A stretch of DNA of 64,000 bases, taken from positions 62,001 through 126,000 of the forward strand of contig JADJXF010000009.1 in NCBI GenBank assembly GCA_016715995.1. Direction: 5' to 3'. This DNA is from Flavobacteriales bacterium. GTDB lineage: Bacteria > Bacteroidota > Bacteroidia > Flavobacteriales_F > PHOS-HE28. Under the pieces are notes generated by a model, which saw nothing but the letters and a program-made list of their open reading frames with translations, had not been told where the DNA came from and did no database searches. This document shows positions 48,423 through 58,505 of the stretch, one piece after another. The position numbers and the translations under genes are program-made. The first letter of the stretch is position 1. The number at the start of each line of letters is the position of its first letter.

Positions 48423-49568
48423 TCATGCGATGCGCAGGCCTGCATCATTGCACATGCGTTCGAAGCTGGTCCATAACGACTCCGCGGCCTTGTCCCAAGT
48501 GTAGCGCGCCGAGCGTTTCAATCCGGTGACGCGAAGCTGATCGTGCAGCGCATGATCGCACCAGACATCGAAGAGCGCGCGACTGATGTCGGCCACGCTG
48601 AACGGATCGCAGTAATGCGCCGCATCGCCGGCTATTTCCGGCAGGCAGGTCGATTCCGCGGCCACCACGGGAACGCCGCAACGCATGGCCTCGGCCACGG
48701 GTATGCCGAATCCTTCAAAGTAGCTTACGAAGGCCAAGGCATGCGCTCCGCCGAGGGCCTTGCGCAATTGCTCCTGCGCAAGACGGCCAGCGAACACCAC
48801 GCGGTCCTGGTGCTTCACCTGCTGCCAGGCCTGTTCCATCCGCTCATCCCACCAGAAACGCTCACCCACCACCAGCAGCCGCAGTTCGGTCGGGTGCTGC
48901 GCCAGCAGCTGATCGAAGGCCAGCAGCAAGCGTGCGATGTTCTTGCGTGGATGCAGTGAGCCCACGGAGATGAAGTAGGGCGCGCCATCGGTGAACTGCG
49001 CGCGCGCGGCTTGTTTCGCCGATTCGTCCAAGGGGCCGAACAGATCACTCACGCCGTTGTATACCACGTCGATCCGTCCCTCATCCACGTCATAGCGTGT
49101 TGCGATGTCGCGGCGGCTGAACTCGCTCACCGTGGCCAGCCGCGTGGCGTGCCGAGCGAAGCGCGGGAAATACGACCTGTAGTAGTCCCGGTAGGCACGC
49201 GGCAGATCCTCCGGGTAGTGCTCGAAGTTGAGGTCGTGGATCACGGCCAGCGTGGGCACTGGACTGTGAAGGGCGATGAAACCGTCGGGGCTGATGAACG
49301 CATCGGCTTTCAGGGCCTTCAGTCTGCGCGGAAGCAGGTGGTCGAACCAGAGGCGGTAGAGCAAAGGATGACGGGTGGGCGGCCAGAGCACCACTGGCGT
49401 CACATTCGGCGCATACACGAACCGTTTGTCGAATGCGCGGTCGAACAGGAAGAGGAAGTCATGCTCCGGGTGCGCGAGCACCATGCGCCGCAGGATCTCA
49501 TGCGTGAACCAGCCGATGCCCTCGAGCTTATCCTTGAGCAGGAGTCTTGTGTTGACGGCGATGCGCAC
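48423..49568 (-). CDS. Family 4-type glycosyltransferase
   Basis: 381 residues from a GTG start at 49568 (MRIAVNTRLLLKD). It is a GT-B fold glycosyltransferase with DLNFEHYP, VYNGVSD, SVGSLHPRKNIARLLLAF and the donor-binding EGFGIPVAEAMRCGVPVVAAESTCLPEIAG. It probably adds a sugar during surface polysaccharide or glycan assembly; sugar specificity is not visible. Adjacent polysaccharide genes (flippase, Wzz, Wzy) lie just beyond the secreted-protein gene on the opposite strand. Confidence 0.9.
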   Translation of the reverse strand: MRIAVNTRLLLKDKLEGIGWFTHEILRRMVLAHPEHDFLFLFDRAFDKRFVYAPNVTPVVLWPPTRHPLLYRLWFDHLLPRRLKALKADAFISPDGFIALHSPVPTLAVIHDLNFEHYPEDLPRAYRDYYRSYFPRFARHATRLATVSEFSRRDIATRYDVDEGRIDVVYNGVSDLFGPLDESAKQAARAQFTDGAPYFISVGSLHPRKNIARLLLAFDQLLAQHPTELRLLVVGERFWWDERMEQAWQQVKHQDRVVFAGRLAQEQLRKALGGAHALAFVSYFEGFGIPVAEAMRCGVPVVAAESTCLPEIAGDAAHYCDPFSVADISRALFDVWCDHALHDQLRVTGLKRSARYTWDKAAESLWTSFERMCNDAGLRIA

Positions 49569-49616
49569 CGGGCAAAGGTCGCTTCGCCGATCAACAGCGC
49601 GAAAAGCGCCTTGCGA

Positions 49617-51322
49617 TCACTGCACCATCAAGCGCTCGCTGCGGCGGTCAGAGCCGTCGGCTGCCGTCCATGTGAGCAGGTAGTGGCCCGCGATGGAAGG
49701 GGCTTGCAGCGAAGTCGGCCCGTTCGCGCTCACGCGCTGCGCGGCCAGCAGCCGCCCAAGGGAATCGCGCCATTCCAGCATGCCAGCGGCTGGGATCACT
49801 GCGTCTACACGCCCGTCGGTCAGAACGCAATTCGTACGGAGCATCGGAGCAGTTGAAGTGCCGATCGCTTCATCCATGCCCACGCCCAGTTCTTCGATGA
49901 ACACACAGAGATTGAGGGGGCTGAGTCCACTCAGGTCGGTGGTGGTCCATGCGGTGGTTGACAATTCTGTCGATCCGGAGATGTCCAGCGTCGGGGGTGG
50001 GTTCTGATCCGCAACGGTTATGATGTTCGCAGGCACGGGGTACTGCTGCACCGGTATATCCGAAACGTTGCAGCCTTCAATGGGTCCCGATAGGTCGAAG
50101 CGCTCATCCATCGGCCATGATCCAATGGTCCCGAAGATCTGATGCACACCGGTGAACGAGCCGAAGAGGCTCAGCGAATTGCCTTGGACCATGGAGTTCT
50201 TCACGCCTGGGGAGTATGTCTGATCCGCCAAGGCCGTTGGTATATGATCATACAGAGCGATGGGGGTGCCGTCTTCGCTCAGATGCAGTAATCGCCCATT
50301 CGGTTTCACAACAAAGTGATTCCCGGACGAAAGCCCGTATATACTTATCGGTGCTTCAGACCACTGATGGTCTGAGTAGAGGTCGGAGCGTTGCAGGATG
50401 CCATTGGAGTTGAGTCGATGGATGAGCGACTGACCGCCCGGGGTGCTCACAACAACATAAATCAGAATGTCGCCGTTCGAGGCGAACGCTGCGGCTTGGG
50501 ACTTCTGGTAGGGTGCGTTGCTGGCGTAATTGATGGTTCTGGCCCATACCCAATCGCCTTGGGCATCGAACTTCACCATATATGGGTAATCCATAGAGCC
50601 GTTATCGCCATTGGGCGTGACCAGTAGGATTCCTCCATCACCTGCGTCAAGTGCCGAAGTCCCTGTCGTATTGAAGTTCATGAATGGGTCTTGGGGTCCA
50701 GAATGGCCGAACTGCCGGGCGTACACTATTTGGCTCCCATCCTCGGAAAGGCGGATTATGACCATTGAGCCCACAATGCCGGATTGATGAATGACCGCCA
50801 CCAGCGCTAGATCGTTGTTCGGTAGGCGAAGGGCCTTGATCCAATGCAGATTCATGTAGTACGATATGTACTGGATACGCCAAATCCGCAAAATACGTAC
50901 CCATGCAACCGCGCCGCTCTCCTCGATCGACGCCAGGTCGATTTCAAGGAACGACGTGTCTTGATCAAAAGAATTCGAGGATTGGGCGTATGAGTTCCTT
51001 TGCCGCGCTGCGAGGAAACCTCCGTTCGGGTCAGGTTCGAGCACTTTAAGCCCGGCAGCCAGGCCCGTTGTCGCATAATCCTTGCTCCAGATCGGCGTTC
51101 CATCGGGAGCGTGCCGCCGGATGGAGGAGAAGCCATTGTGCCCCTTGCAGAGGAAGACCGCATCGCCGTTGTTGGCAGTAGTGGCCGAAATGACGTAGGG
51201 CGCTGTGGTCGCCTGTCGAGGAGAAGCTGCGTGCCGAATTGCGCGCTGGTGCTGTTGTCAAACGCGAACAGGATCAGCACAACCGCTCTCCAAACGTTGG
51301 ATGGTGAAGAGATGGGAGTCAT
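49617..51322 (-). CDS. Secreted protein with beta-propeller-like repeats and C-terminal sorting-like domain (frameshifted)
   Basis: From the ATG at 51322 (MTPISSPSNVW) with a signal peptide ending TSAQ. The first part runs in one frame to FGTQLLLDR; then one missing base near 51212 (AGGCG where AGGGCG would fit) separates it from the main frame, which continues TTAPYVISATTANNGDA and runs to 49617. The body resembles repeated sequence modules with KFDAQGDWVWART, and the end (LEWRDSLGRLLA... RSERLMVQ) is like a type A sorting domain. Function unknown. Confidence 0.7.
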
Positions 51323-51424
51323 GGCATTGGGGATTTGCCGTTCGAAGCTAACACCAAGACGCTGCTGATGGTACCCGCTGCTGCCTGCGCGATGCATCGC
51401 GCTGGAATAGCTTGCGGCCGCTCC

Positions 51425-52867
51425 ATGCAGCGCTCCTTCCTCACCAACCTCTTCCTTCTGCTGGCGCTGAACCTGCTGGTGAAGCCCTTCTATATCCTAG
51501 GCATCGATGCCGGGGTGCAGCGGGCGGTGGGGGCGGAGGCCTATGGCGGCTACGCGGCGCTGCTGAGCCTGGGCTTCCTGCTCAACATCGTGCTCGACCT
51601 GGGCATCACGAATTACAATACGCGGCACATCGCGCGGCACACGCCGCTCATGGGCAAGTACCTCGGCGGCGTGGCGGCCATGCGCGGCGGCCTGATGCTG
51701 GCCTATGCGGTGCTTACGTTGTGTACGGCCATCGCATTGGGCTATCGCGGCGCTTCCCTAGGCATGCTCGGCTGGTTGGTGCTCAACCAGGCGCTGGTGG
51801 CGAGCATCCTCTACCTGCGGAGCAACATCGCCGGAGCGCAGCGGTTTCGGCAGGACAGCGTTTTGAGCGTGCTGGACCGCGCATTGCTCATCGGCGCGGT
51901 CGGCTGGTTGCTCTGGGGCCGCAGCGGAGGCGCCCCCTTCCGGATTGAATGGTTCGTATGGGCGCAGACCGGCGCGTATGCCATCACCTTGTTGGTGGCG
52001 CTGTTGCTGGTGCGGCGCTTGAGCGGCCCGGTGCGTGTGGCCTGGAAGCCCGCCTTCGGGTGGGTGGTGATGAAGCGGAGCTTCCCCTTCGCCCTGTTGA
52101 TCCTGCTGATGACCTTCTACTACCGCATCGATACCGTCATGATTGAGCGGCTGCTGCCGGATGGTGCGGTGCAGGCCGGAATCTATTACCAGGGCTTCCG
52201 CTGGTTCGAGGCGCTGAACATGCTGGGCTACCTGGTGGCGGGCCTGCTGCTCCCGATGTTCAGCCGGCTCTTGCAGCAACGCGCCGATGTCAGCAGCCTC
52301 GCAGGTCTGGCGTTCAAGCTGGTGATGGCGGGCGCGCTCGGCGTGGCGGTCTTCGGCAGCATGCACGCGCGCGAGGTGATGGCCCTGCTTTACAGCGAGC
52401 ACCTCGCCGAGGCGACGCCGGTGTTCGCGCTGCTGTTATGGAGCTTCGTAGCGGTCGGGGCCACCTATGTATTCGGCACGCTGCTCACCGCCGGTGGCGA
52501 GCTCCGTGCGCTGAACTGGATGGCCGGTTGCGGTGCCCTGCTGAACATCGCCTTGAACGCATTCCTCATCCCACGGTGGCAGGCCGAGGGCGCGGCATGG
52601 GCAGCGCTGATCACACAGGTCCTTACGGCAGCGGCGCAGGTGGTGCTGGCCATTCGCTTGCAACGCGTGCGCGGCATCGTCGAGATCCTCATCCGTGCGG
52701 CCGTCCTCGCCGGGTCGATGCTGGCGCTGGCTTTCTGGCTGGATCGCATGGAACTGAGCCTGATCCTCTCCTTCGGCCTCTTCGGTGCGATTTCGTTGGC
52801 GCTTGCCGCGGCCACTGGCCTGCTTCGATGGACCGACCTGCGCGCCGCTTGGTTGGATCGGGGTTGA
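51425..52867 (+). CDS. wzx: Polysaccharide flippase (Wzx/MATE-type)
   Basis: 480 residues from the ATG at 51425 (MQRSFLTNLFLLLAL), preferred over a start at 51335 that would precede a non-hydrophobic stretch. About 12-14 predicted transmembrane segments, including FLTNLFLLLALNLLVKPFYILGIDAGV at the start. It belongs to the polysaccharide-biosynthesis flippase superfamily that moves lipid-linked repeat units across the inner membrane. It is upstream of the Wzz and Wzy genes and divergent from the secreted protein gene. Confidence 0.87.
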   Translation: MQRSFLTNLFLLLALNLLVKPFYILGIDAGVQRAVGAEAYGGYAALLSLGFLLNIVLDLGITNYNTRHIARHTPLMGKYLGGVAAMRGGLMLAYAVLTLCTAIALGYRGASLGMLGWLVLNQALVASILYLRSNIAGAQRFRQDSVLSVLDRALLIGAVGWLLWGRSGGAPFRIEWFVWAQTGAYAITLLVALLLVRRLSGPVRVAWKPAFGWVVMKRSFPFALLILLMTFYYRIDTVMIERLLPDGAVQAGIYYQGFRWFEALNMLGYLVAGLLLPMFSRLLQQRADVSSLAGLAFKLVMAGALGVAVFGSMHAREVMALLYSEHLAEATPVFALLLWSFVAVGATYVFGTLLTAGGELRALNWMAGCGALLNIALNAFLIPRWQAEGAAWAALITQVLTAAAQVVLAIRLQRVRGIVEILIRAAVLAGSMLALAFWLDRMELSLILSFGLFGAISLALAAATGLLRWTDLRAAWLDRG

Positions 52868-52995
52868 ACGCAGCAGCGATGGCATGCGGACATTCTTTCC
52901 ACCTGCACCGGCCCTTCCCGCAGGCGAGCCGAGTCCCAAAACACCCAACGAACCCCATCCTGTACTTTAGCCGCCCTTTCACCGTTAGGCCCCGC

Positions 52996-54054
52996 ATGCA
53001 GGAAACCTATACCAAGCGCCGCGCACCGGCCCTGCCGCCACGTGCCCCGGCCCCTGAATCGGCACCTTTTGATTTGGTCCTCTATCTCTGGGCACGCCGC
53101 CGCCTCATCCTGGGTATCACGCTCTTCGGGTTGGTGGCCGGTGTTGCAGCCGCGTTCATCATCACCCCGCTCTACCGCAGCGAGGTGATTCTGTTCCCCG
53201 CCGTCACCAACAGCGCTTCGAAGGCCCTGCTGAACGAGCAGAGCACGGGCCGTGACGATATCCTGGCGCTCGGCGATGAAGAGGACAGCGAGCAGCTGCT
53301 GCAGATCCTGCACTCCGATGAGATCCGCGACCGCGTGGCCTCGACATTCGATCTGTTCACGGTATACAAGATCAAGCCCGATGGTAAGCATCGCAACAGC
53401 GAGCTGCGCGAGGCCTACAAGGACCACATCAAGTTCGAGTACACCAAGTTCAGCAGCGTGCGGGTGGAGGTGAGCGACCCGCTGCCGCAGCGTGCCGCCG
53501 ACATCGCCAATTTCATCGCCGCCCAGGTGGATAGCGTGTGGAAGGACATGGCGCACGAACGGGCCGAGAAGGGCTTGCGGATCGTGAAGGGCAAGGTGGA
53601 GCAGCTGGAACAGGACATCGTGCTCTGGCAGGACAGCATGCGCGTGCTGAGGGAGCTCGGCGTGCACGACTACCACACACAGACCGAGCGTTACAACGAG
53701 TACCTCGGTGCGGCCATCGTCAAGGGTGACCAGCGCGCCGTGCGGGAATTCGAGGAGCGGTTCAAGGTGCTCGCGCAGTACGGCGGGGCGTACGTGACCC
53801 TGCAGGACCGCCTCTTCAACGAGACCAAACGATTGAGCGTCATGCGCATGAAGCTGGAGCAGGCGCAGGCCGACTTCGAGAGCGACCTGCCGCACAAATT
53901 CGTGGTGAACAAGGCCCTCCCGGCGGATAAGAAATCCTATCCCATCCGTTGGCTCGTTGTGGCCATGAGCGGCATCTCGGCCTTCCTGCTCGCGCTGGTG
54001 CTGATCGTCGTTCAGGAGAACATCAAAAAGGTGCGCATGAGCCATGTCCGCTGA
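52996..54054 (+). CDS. Wzz-like chain-length determinant protein 1
   Basis: 352 residues from the ATG at 52996; ORF extension to 52438 overlaps wzx in another frame and is rejected. The Pro-rich N-terminus (APALPPRAPAPES) precedes a first transmembrane segment (RLILGITLFGLVAGVAAAFII). The large periplasmic domain with coiled-coil-like charged helices follows, and a second transmembrane segment (VVAMSGISAFLLALVLIVV) ends the protein. No Walker or tyrosine kinase part. Regulates polysaccharide length in this family. Overlaps the next gene by 11 bases. Confidence 0.85.
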   Translation: MQETYTKRRAPALPPRAPAPESAPFDLVLYLWARRRLILGITLFGLVAGVAAAFIITPLYRSEVILFPAVTNSASKALLNEQSTGRDDILALGDEEDSEQLLQILHSDEIRDRVASTFDLFTVYKIKPDGKHRNSELREAYKDHIKFEYTKFSSVRVEVSDPLPQRAADIANFIAAQVDSVWKDMAHERAEKGLRIVKGKVEQLEQDIVLWQDSMRVLRELGVHDYHTQTERYNEYLGAAIVKGDQRAVREFEERFKVLAQYGGAYVTLQDRLFNETKRLSVMRMKLEQAQADFESDLPHKFVVNKALPADKKSYPIRWLVVAMSGISAFLLALVLIVVQENIKKVRMSHVR

Positions 54055-54982
54055 GCTGAACTTCACCACCTTCTTCGCCCTGTTGCGCCGGCAAGGGCGG
54101 CTCTTCCTGGCCGTTGGCCTATGCGCGGCAGTGCTCTCGGCCATCCTCAGCGGGCCGTCGTTCATGCCTCCCCGCTACCGCAGCACGGCCACGGTGTACC
54201 CGGTTAACCTGAACAGCTATAGCATCGAGACGCGCACGGACCAACTGCTGCAACTGCTGGAGAGCAACAGCATCCGGGACAGCCTGATCCGGCAGTTCGG
54301 CCTGCCGGCCAAGTATGAGATCGATACGGCGGCCAATGGCGGCTACTGGGCGTTGTACAACGAGTTCAATGACCGCGTGGAGATCTCGAAAACGCGCTAC
54401 GAGAGTGTGCAGATCGAGATCGTGGATGAGGAACCCAAGGCGGCGCGCGACATGGTGAACGCCATGCTACGGCAGGTGAACCTGCTGGCGCGAAGGCTGC
54501 AGCGCGAGAAGAGCCATGAGGTGTTGATCATCGCCGAGCGCGCGCTCGCTCATGAACGCATGAAGGTGGACAGCGTCGAGAAGCGCCTTAACGTGCTGCG
54601 GCAGGAGAGCGGGCTGCTCTCCTACGAAGCGCAGGTGAAGGAGCTGACGAAGGGCTACGTGCGCATGCTCGCCGGCGGTTCCCAGACGCAGCGCGATGCG
54701 TTGCGGAGCATGATCAAGGACCTGGAGGAGAAGGGCGGCGAGTTCAGGCAGCTCACCGAACTCAGCAATCTCTTCCGCGGGAATTACGATCGGCTGCTCA
54801 CGGAGTACGAGAAGGTGGTGAACGATGTGACCAAGGAGCTGACCTACACCAATGTGGTGGTGTATCCGGAGATCAGCGACAAGAAGGTTTACCCGGTGCG
54901 GTGGCTGATCGTCTCCACCACGACGCTCTCGGCGCTCTTCCTCTGTTTCGTGCTGCTGGTGTTGCGCGATCATCGCCGCTAG
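54044..54982 (+). CDS. Wzz-like chain-length determinant protein 2
   Basis: 312 residues with an N-terminal transmembrane segment (FLAVGLCAAVLSAILSG), a periplasmic domain with long helices (VEKRLNVLRQESGLL, MIKDLEEKGGEFRQL) and a C-terminal transmembrane segment (IVSTTTLSALFLCFVLLVL). It is a divergent paralog of the preceding gene and overlaps it by 11 bases, so the two subunits may form a mixed complex. Confidence 0.83.
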   Translation: MSAELNFTTFFALLRRQGRLFLAVGLCAAVLSAILSGPSFMPPRYRSTATVYPVNLNSYSIETRTDQLLQLLESNSIRDSLIRQFGLPAKYEIDTAANGGYWALYNEFNDRVEISKTRYESVQIEIVDEEPKAARDMVNAMLRQVNLLARRLQREKSHEVLIIAERALAHERMKVDSVEKRLNVLRQESGLLSYEAQVKELTKGYVRMLAGGSQTQRDALRSMIKDLEEKGGEFRQLTELSNLFRGNYDRLLTEYEKVVNDVTKELTYTNVVVYPEISDKKVYPVRWLIVSTTTLSALFLCFVLLVLRDHRR

Positions 54983-54984
54983 CC

Positions 54985-56433
54985 ATGGTGAGCGCGCTGA
55001 AGCAGCATTGGATCGCCGCCGCTTGCGTGCTCTTCGTGATCCTGAATGCGCTGCTCACCGCCGCTGAATTCCCATGGCTGGCCGTGCTTCCGGCCGCCTT
55101 GCTCGCTGCGTGGGCCATGTTCGTTGTGCCCGAGCGGTTGCTGATCTTCATCGCCTTTGCCACGCCGCTCTCCATCAACTTGGAGGAATTGGACCTAGGT
55201 GGCATCGGCATTTCCCTGCCCACGGAGCCACTCATGGTCGGCCTCACCTTCCTGCTGCTCCTCCGTCTGGCCATTCAGCGCGGGGTGCTCGATAGCGGCT
55301 TCGTGCGTCATCCGATCACCTGGGTGGTATTGGCGCAGCTAGTGTGGATGACGGTCTGCATCGTGCCTAGCAGCATGCCGACGGTCTCCGCCAAATACAT
55401 GTTCGCCCGGCTCTGGTTCGTCGGCTCCATGTACTTGGTCGGATCACTGCTCTTCCGCGACACGGCGGCCATGCACCGCTTCATCAAAGCGTTCGTCGCC
55501 GGCCTGGTGGTGGTCATCGCCTACACGCTCTATCAGCATTCGCTCTTCCATTTCGCGCAGGAGCCAGCGCATTGGGTGATGAGCCCTTTCTTCAAGGACC
55601 ATACGAGCTACGGCGCCATCATCGCGTTCATGCTGCCCTTCGCCGTGGCGGCGCTGGCGATGCCCGGTTATTCGCGCACGGGTCGCGGAGTCGCGCTGAT
55701 CCTCCTTGCCGTGCTGGTCACCGGCCTCATTTTCTCCTACACGCGCGCGGCCTGGCTCAGCCTGCTGGGCGCTCTGGGCGTGTTCCTCATCATGCGATTC
55801 CGCGTGCCGGTGTGGGCGCTGGCGTTCCTGCTGCTCGCATCGGGCGCCGTCTACCTCGTGAACCGCGACCAGATCACCATCGCCCTGGAGCGCAACCGCG
55901 AGGAAAGCAGCGATGATCTGAAGGAGCATGTGCAATCGATCTCGAACATCAGCAGCGATGCCAGCAACCTGGAACGCATCAACCGTTGGAATTCGGCCCT
56001 GCGCATGTGGAAGGAGCGGCCGGTCTTCGGCTGGGGGCCGGGCACCTACATGTTCCAGTACGCGCCCTTCCAGGCATCAGAGGACCGGACGATCATCAGC
56101 ACCAATTTCGGCGTGCAGGGCAACGCGCACAGCGAGTACCTCGGTCCGCTCGCCGAGCAAGGGGTCATCGGCATGGCGCTCATGATGGCGCTGGTGCTGC
56201 TCACCTCAGCGCGGGCAATCAACCTTTACCACCGCATGCCGCCCGGTGCCGACAAGCGCTTGATGACGGCAGCGTTCCTTGGACTGGTGACCTACTACCT
56301 GCATGGCGCGCTGAATAATTTCCTCGACATGGATAAGGCGTCGGTTCCGTTCTGGGCCTTCACCGCCATGATCGTGATCTTCGACCTGCGGTATCCTGCC
56401 GCGCCGAGGGCCGTGACCAAAGCGACCGTGTAG
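54985..56433 (+). CDS. O-antigen ligase/polymerase (Wzy_C domain)
   Basis: 482 residues from the ATG at 54985 (MVSALKQHWIAAACVL), two bases after the preceding stop. About 12 transmembrane segments are apparent. The periplasmic loop with GWGPGTYMFQY and GNAHSEYLGPLAEQGVIGM is the Wzy_C signature. It polymerises or ligates the surface polysaccharide. Ligase versus polymerase cannot be decided from sequence. Confidence 0.87.
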   Translation: MVSALKQHWIAAACVLFVILNALLTAAEFPWLAVLPAALLAAWAMFVVPERLLIFIAFATPLSINLEELDLGGIGISLPTEPLMVGLTFLLLLRLAIQRGVLDSGFVRHPITWVVLAQLVWMTVCIVPSSMPTVSAKYMFARLWFVGSMYLVGSLLFRDTAAMHRFIKAFVAGLVVVIAYTLYQHSLFHFAQEPAHWVMSPFFKDHTSYGAIIAFMLPFAVAALAMPGYSRTGRGVALILLAVLVTGLIFSYTRAAWLSLLGALGVFLIMRFRVPVWALAFLLLASGAVYLVNRDQITIALERNREESSDDLKEHVQSISNISSDASNLERINRWNSALRMWKERPVFGWGPGTYMFQYAPFQASEDRTIISTNFGVQGNAHSEYLGPLAEQGVIGMALMMALVLLTSARAINLYHRMPPGADKRLMTAAFLGLVTYYLHGALNNFLDMDKASVPFWAFTAMIVIFDLRYPAAPRAVTKATV

Positions 56434-56452
56434 GCGGGTTTACCTTGCCGCC

Positions 56453-58465
56453 ATGCGTTCCGTTCCATTGCGTGCCGTGCTGGAATCCATCGCCGGGTAT
56501 GATGGCGATGATGTGGACCTGCTCGCCGCGCTGGTGCGGGTGCTGAGGCCCACCAGGGCGCAGCGGGCCCGGGGAGAAGTGCCCGCGATCGCGGCATTGA
56601 TCAATCTGCTGCGCCATCAGGATGACCTGCGCGACGGATTGGCCGCTTACCTGCGCCGACTGCTCCACGCCAAGAACATGACGCGGACGTTCGCCGATGC
56701 CGGCATGCCCAGCGGGTCGTTCTGGCATGAGTTGCGCGAGCGTCTCACCTACAAGCTGCTGCCCTACCAGCCAGGAGAAGACAGCATGGACCACGTGCTC
56801 ATCAATGCCTTTTACCAGGAAGGTGACGCGGATTGGATGGATGATGTGCCGATGGATCAGGCGATGGAGCTGGCCGGGCTTCTGGGGGTCGGCCACGACA
56901 CTGCCCCGCGGCAGGAGGACCCTGTGCTGAATGATGCACTCTTCGCCGCCAAGGTGCTCGGGCTGAGGATCGCGGGGCACGCGTTCGATGCAGAGGTGCT
57001 CCGCATGGTGCCCGAGCACGCGCACTTCGAGAGTCCTTTCGTGCTGCTCGAGGACAGGTTGGACGGTTACCTCGATGGCGTGCGCCTCGGCACGGTATCG
57101 CGCAGCGCGGATGAACCCTTGCTGAGGGAGACGCTTGAATTGGTAAGTCGCTGCCATGCGCTGATCGCGGAAGCCTATGCCAACGCAGCGGAGTTCGGCA
57201 TCACCTTCCGCGTCAATCAGCAATTGCTGCTGATGGAGCGCATGCTTCAGCGGCTGGAGCGCGTGCTGTTGTTCGTGGCCCCGCGTGATGCGGATCGCCG
57301 GCGGGAGGCGGTGGACCTGACACGCGAACTGGTGCGCATCAGCAGCGGCCGCAATCATGTGGGCGCCTTCATTGAGCGGAGCACACAGGCCGTGGCGCTC
57401 GAAGTGACGCAGCACACCGGCCGGAAAGGCGAGCATTACATCACCAGTTCGCGGTCGGAGTACCAGGCCCTGCTGGTTTCCGCGCTCGGGGGCGGTGCCA
57501 TTGTCGCGGTGGCATGCATGCTGAAGGCCTGGTACGGCTCCTTCCAAGGCAGTTTGTTCTTCCATGCCGTGCTATACAGCATGAACTACGCGATGGCCTT
57601 CATCGCCATCTACCTGCTGCACCTCACGCTCGCCACGAAGCAGCCCGCAATGACGGCCGCCACCATCGCCTCTGCGCTCGACGCCGGACGCAAGGAAGGT
57701 GCCAGCCAGCGCTATGAGGTGTTGGCCGGGCTCATTGCGCGCGTCTGGCGGTCGCAATTCATCGCCTTCGTGGGCAATGTGTTCATGGCTTTCCCAGTGG
57801 CGGTCCTCCTAGGTCTCGCATGGAACCTGTCCGTTGGTCATGAATTGCTCGCGCACAAGTCCGACGCGCTGCTGCAGGAGCTGGATCCGCTCACCTCCCT
57901 GGCAATACCGCATGCGGCGATCGCGGGAGTCTTCCTTTTCCTTAGCGGCCTTATCGCCGGTAGCGTCACCAATGCGAGCATCCACCGCCACGTGCCGCTG
58001 CGGATCCGGGAGCATCCGCTCCTGAAGATCACGTTGTCAGAGCGCTGGCGCACAAGGATAGCGCGCTGGTACGAGCAGCATGCGGGAGGCGTCATCAGCA
58101 ACTTCTGGTTCGGCGTGTTCATGGGATCGGTGGGTGCCGTGGGTGCTTTCCTCGGCCTTTCTCTCGATATCCGGCACATCACCTTCGCTGCGGGTAACAT
58201 GGCATTGGGTCTTGTGGGCGCTGATTGGCAGGTGACGGCTTACACGGTGTTCGCTTCCATCCTAGGCATCGGCCTCATCGGCCTCTTCAATTTCACGATC
58301 AGCTTCGGGCTGTCGCTGACCCTGGCGATGCGTTCGCGCGGGGTGCCGGTGGCTGAGATCCTCCCCATGCTCAATGCCGTCCGGTCCCGCTTCCAGGATG
58401 ATCCGCGCTCCTTTTTCCTGCCCCCGGCAACCCCCGGGCGGACAGAGCCCGTCACTGGTGAGTAA
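56453..58465 (+). CDS. Gcr-type membrane protein (annotated in databases as site-specific recombinase)
   Basis: 670 residues. A soluble helical N-terminal part (about residues 1-330) is followed by several transmembrane segments (for example VSALGGGAIVAVACMLKAW, FHAVLYSMNYAMAFIAIYLL, GVFMGSVGAVGAFLGLSLDI). This matches the family called 'SpecificRecomb' (PF10136). No recombinase catalytic motif is visible and the strong membrane character argues against recombination, so the name is probably historical. Function unknown. It follows the polysaccharide genes after 19 bases. Confidence 0.8.
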   Translation: MRSVPLRAVLESIAGYDGDDVDLLAALVRVLRPTRAQRARGEVPAIAALINLLRHQDDLRDGLAAYLRRLLHAKNMTRTFADAGMPSGSFWHELRERLTYKLLPYQPGEDSMDHVLINAFYQEGDADWMDDVPMDQAMELAGLLGVGHDTAPRQEDPVLNDALFAAKVLGLRIAGHAFDAEVLRMVPEHAHFESPFVLLEDRLDGYLDGVRLGTVSRSADEPLLRETLELVSRCHALIAEAYANAAEFGITFRVNQQLLLMERMLQRLERVLLFVAPRDADRRREAVDLTRELVRISSGRNHVGAFIERSTQAVALEVTQHTGRKGEHYITSSRSEYQALLVSALGGGAIVAVACMLKAWYGSFQGSLFFHAVLYSMNYAMAFIAIYLLHLTLATKQPAMTAATIASALDAGRKEGASQRYEVLAGLIARVWRSQFIAFVGNVFMAFPVAVLLGLAWNLSVGHELLAHKSDALLQELDPLTSLAIPHAAIAGVFLFLSGLIAGSVTNASIHRHVPLRIREHPLLKITLSERWRTRIARWYEQHAGGVISNFWFGVFMGSVGAVGAFLGLSLDIRHITFAAGNMALGLVGADWQVTAYTVFASILGIGLIGLFNFTISFGLSLTLAMRSRGVPVAEILPMLNAVRSRFQDDPRSFFLPPATPGRTEPVTGE

Positions 58466-58505
58466 GGCGATCGGCCTTGCGGCGACCAAGTAGTAAACAC
58501 AGATC

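Noticed and set aside
52465..54165. 566-codon minus-strand frame opposite wzx and wzz genes
   Set aside because: It lies across well-supported plus-strand genes and its translation lacks recognisable domains.
56453..58465. Evidence of an integrated mobile element because of the recombinase name
   Set aside because: No recombinase motif, no attachment-site repeats and no foreign neighbours; it is a membrane protein.
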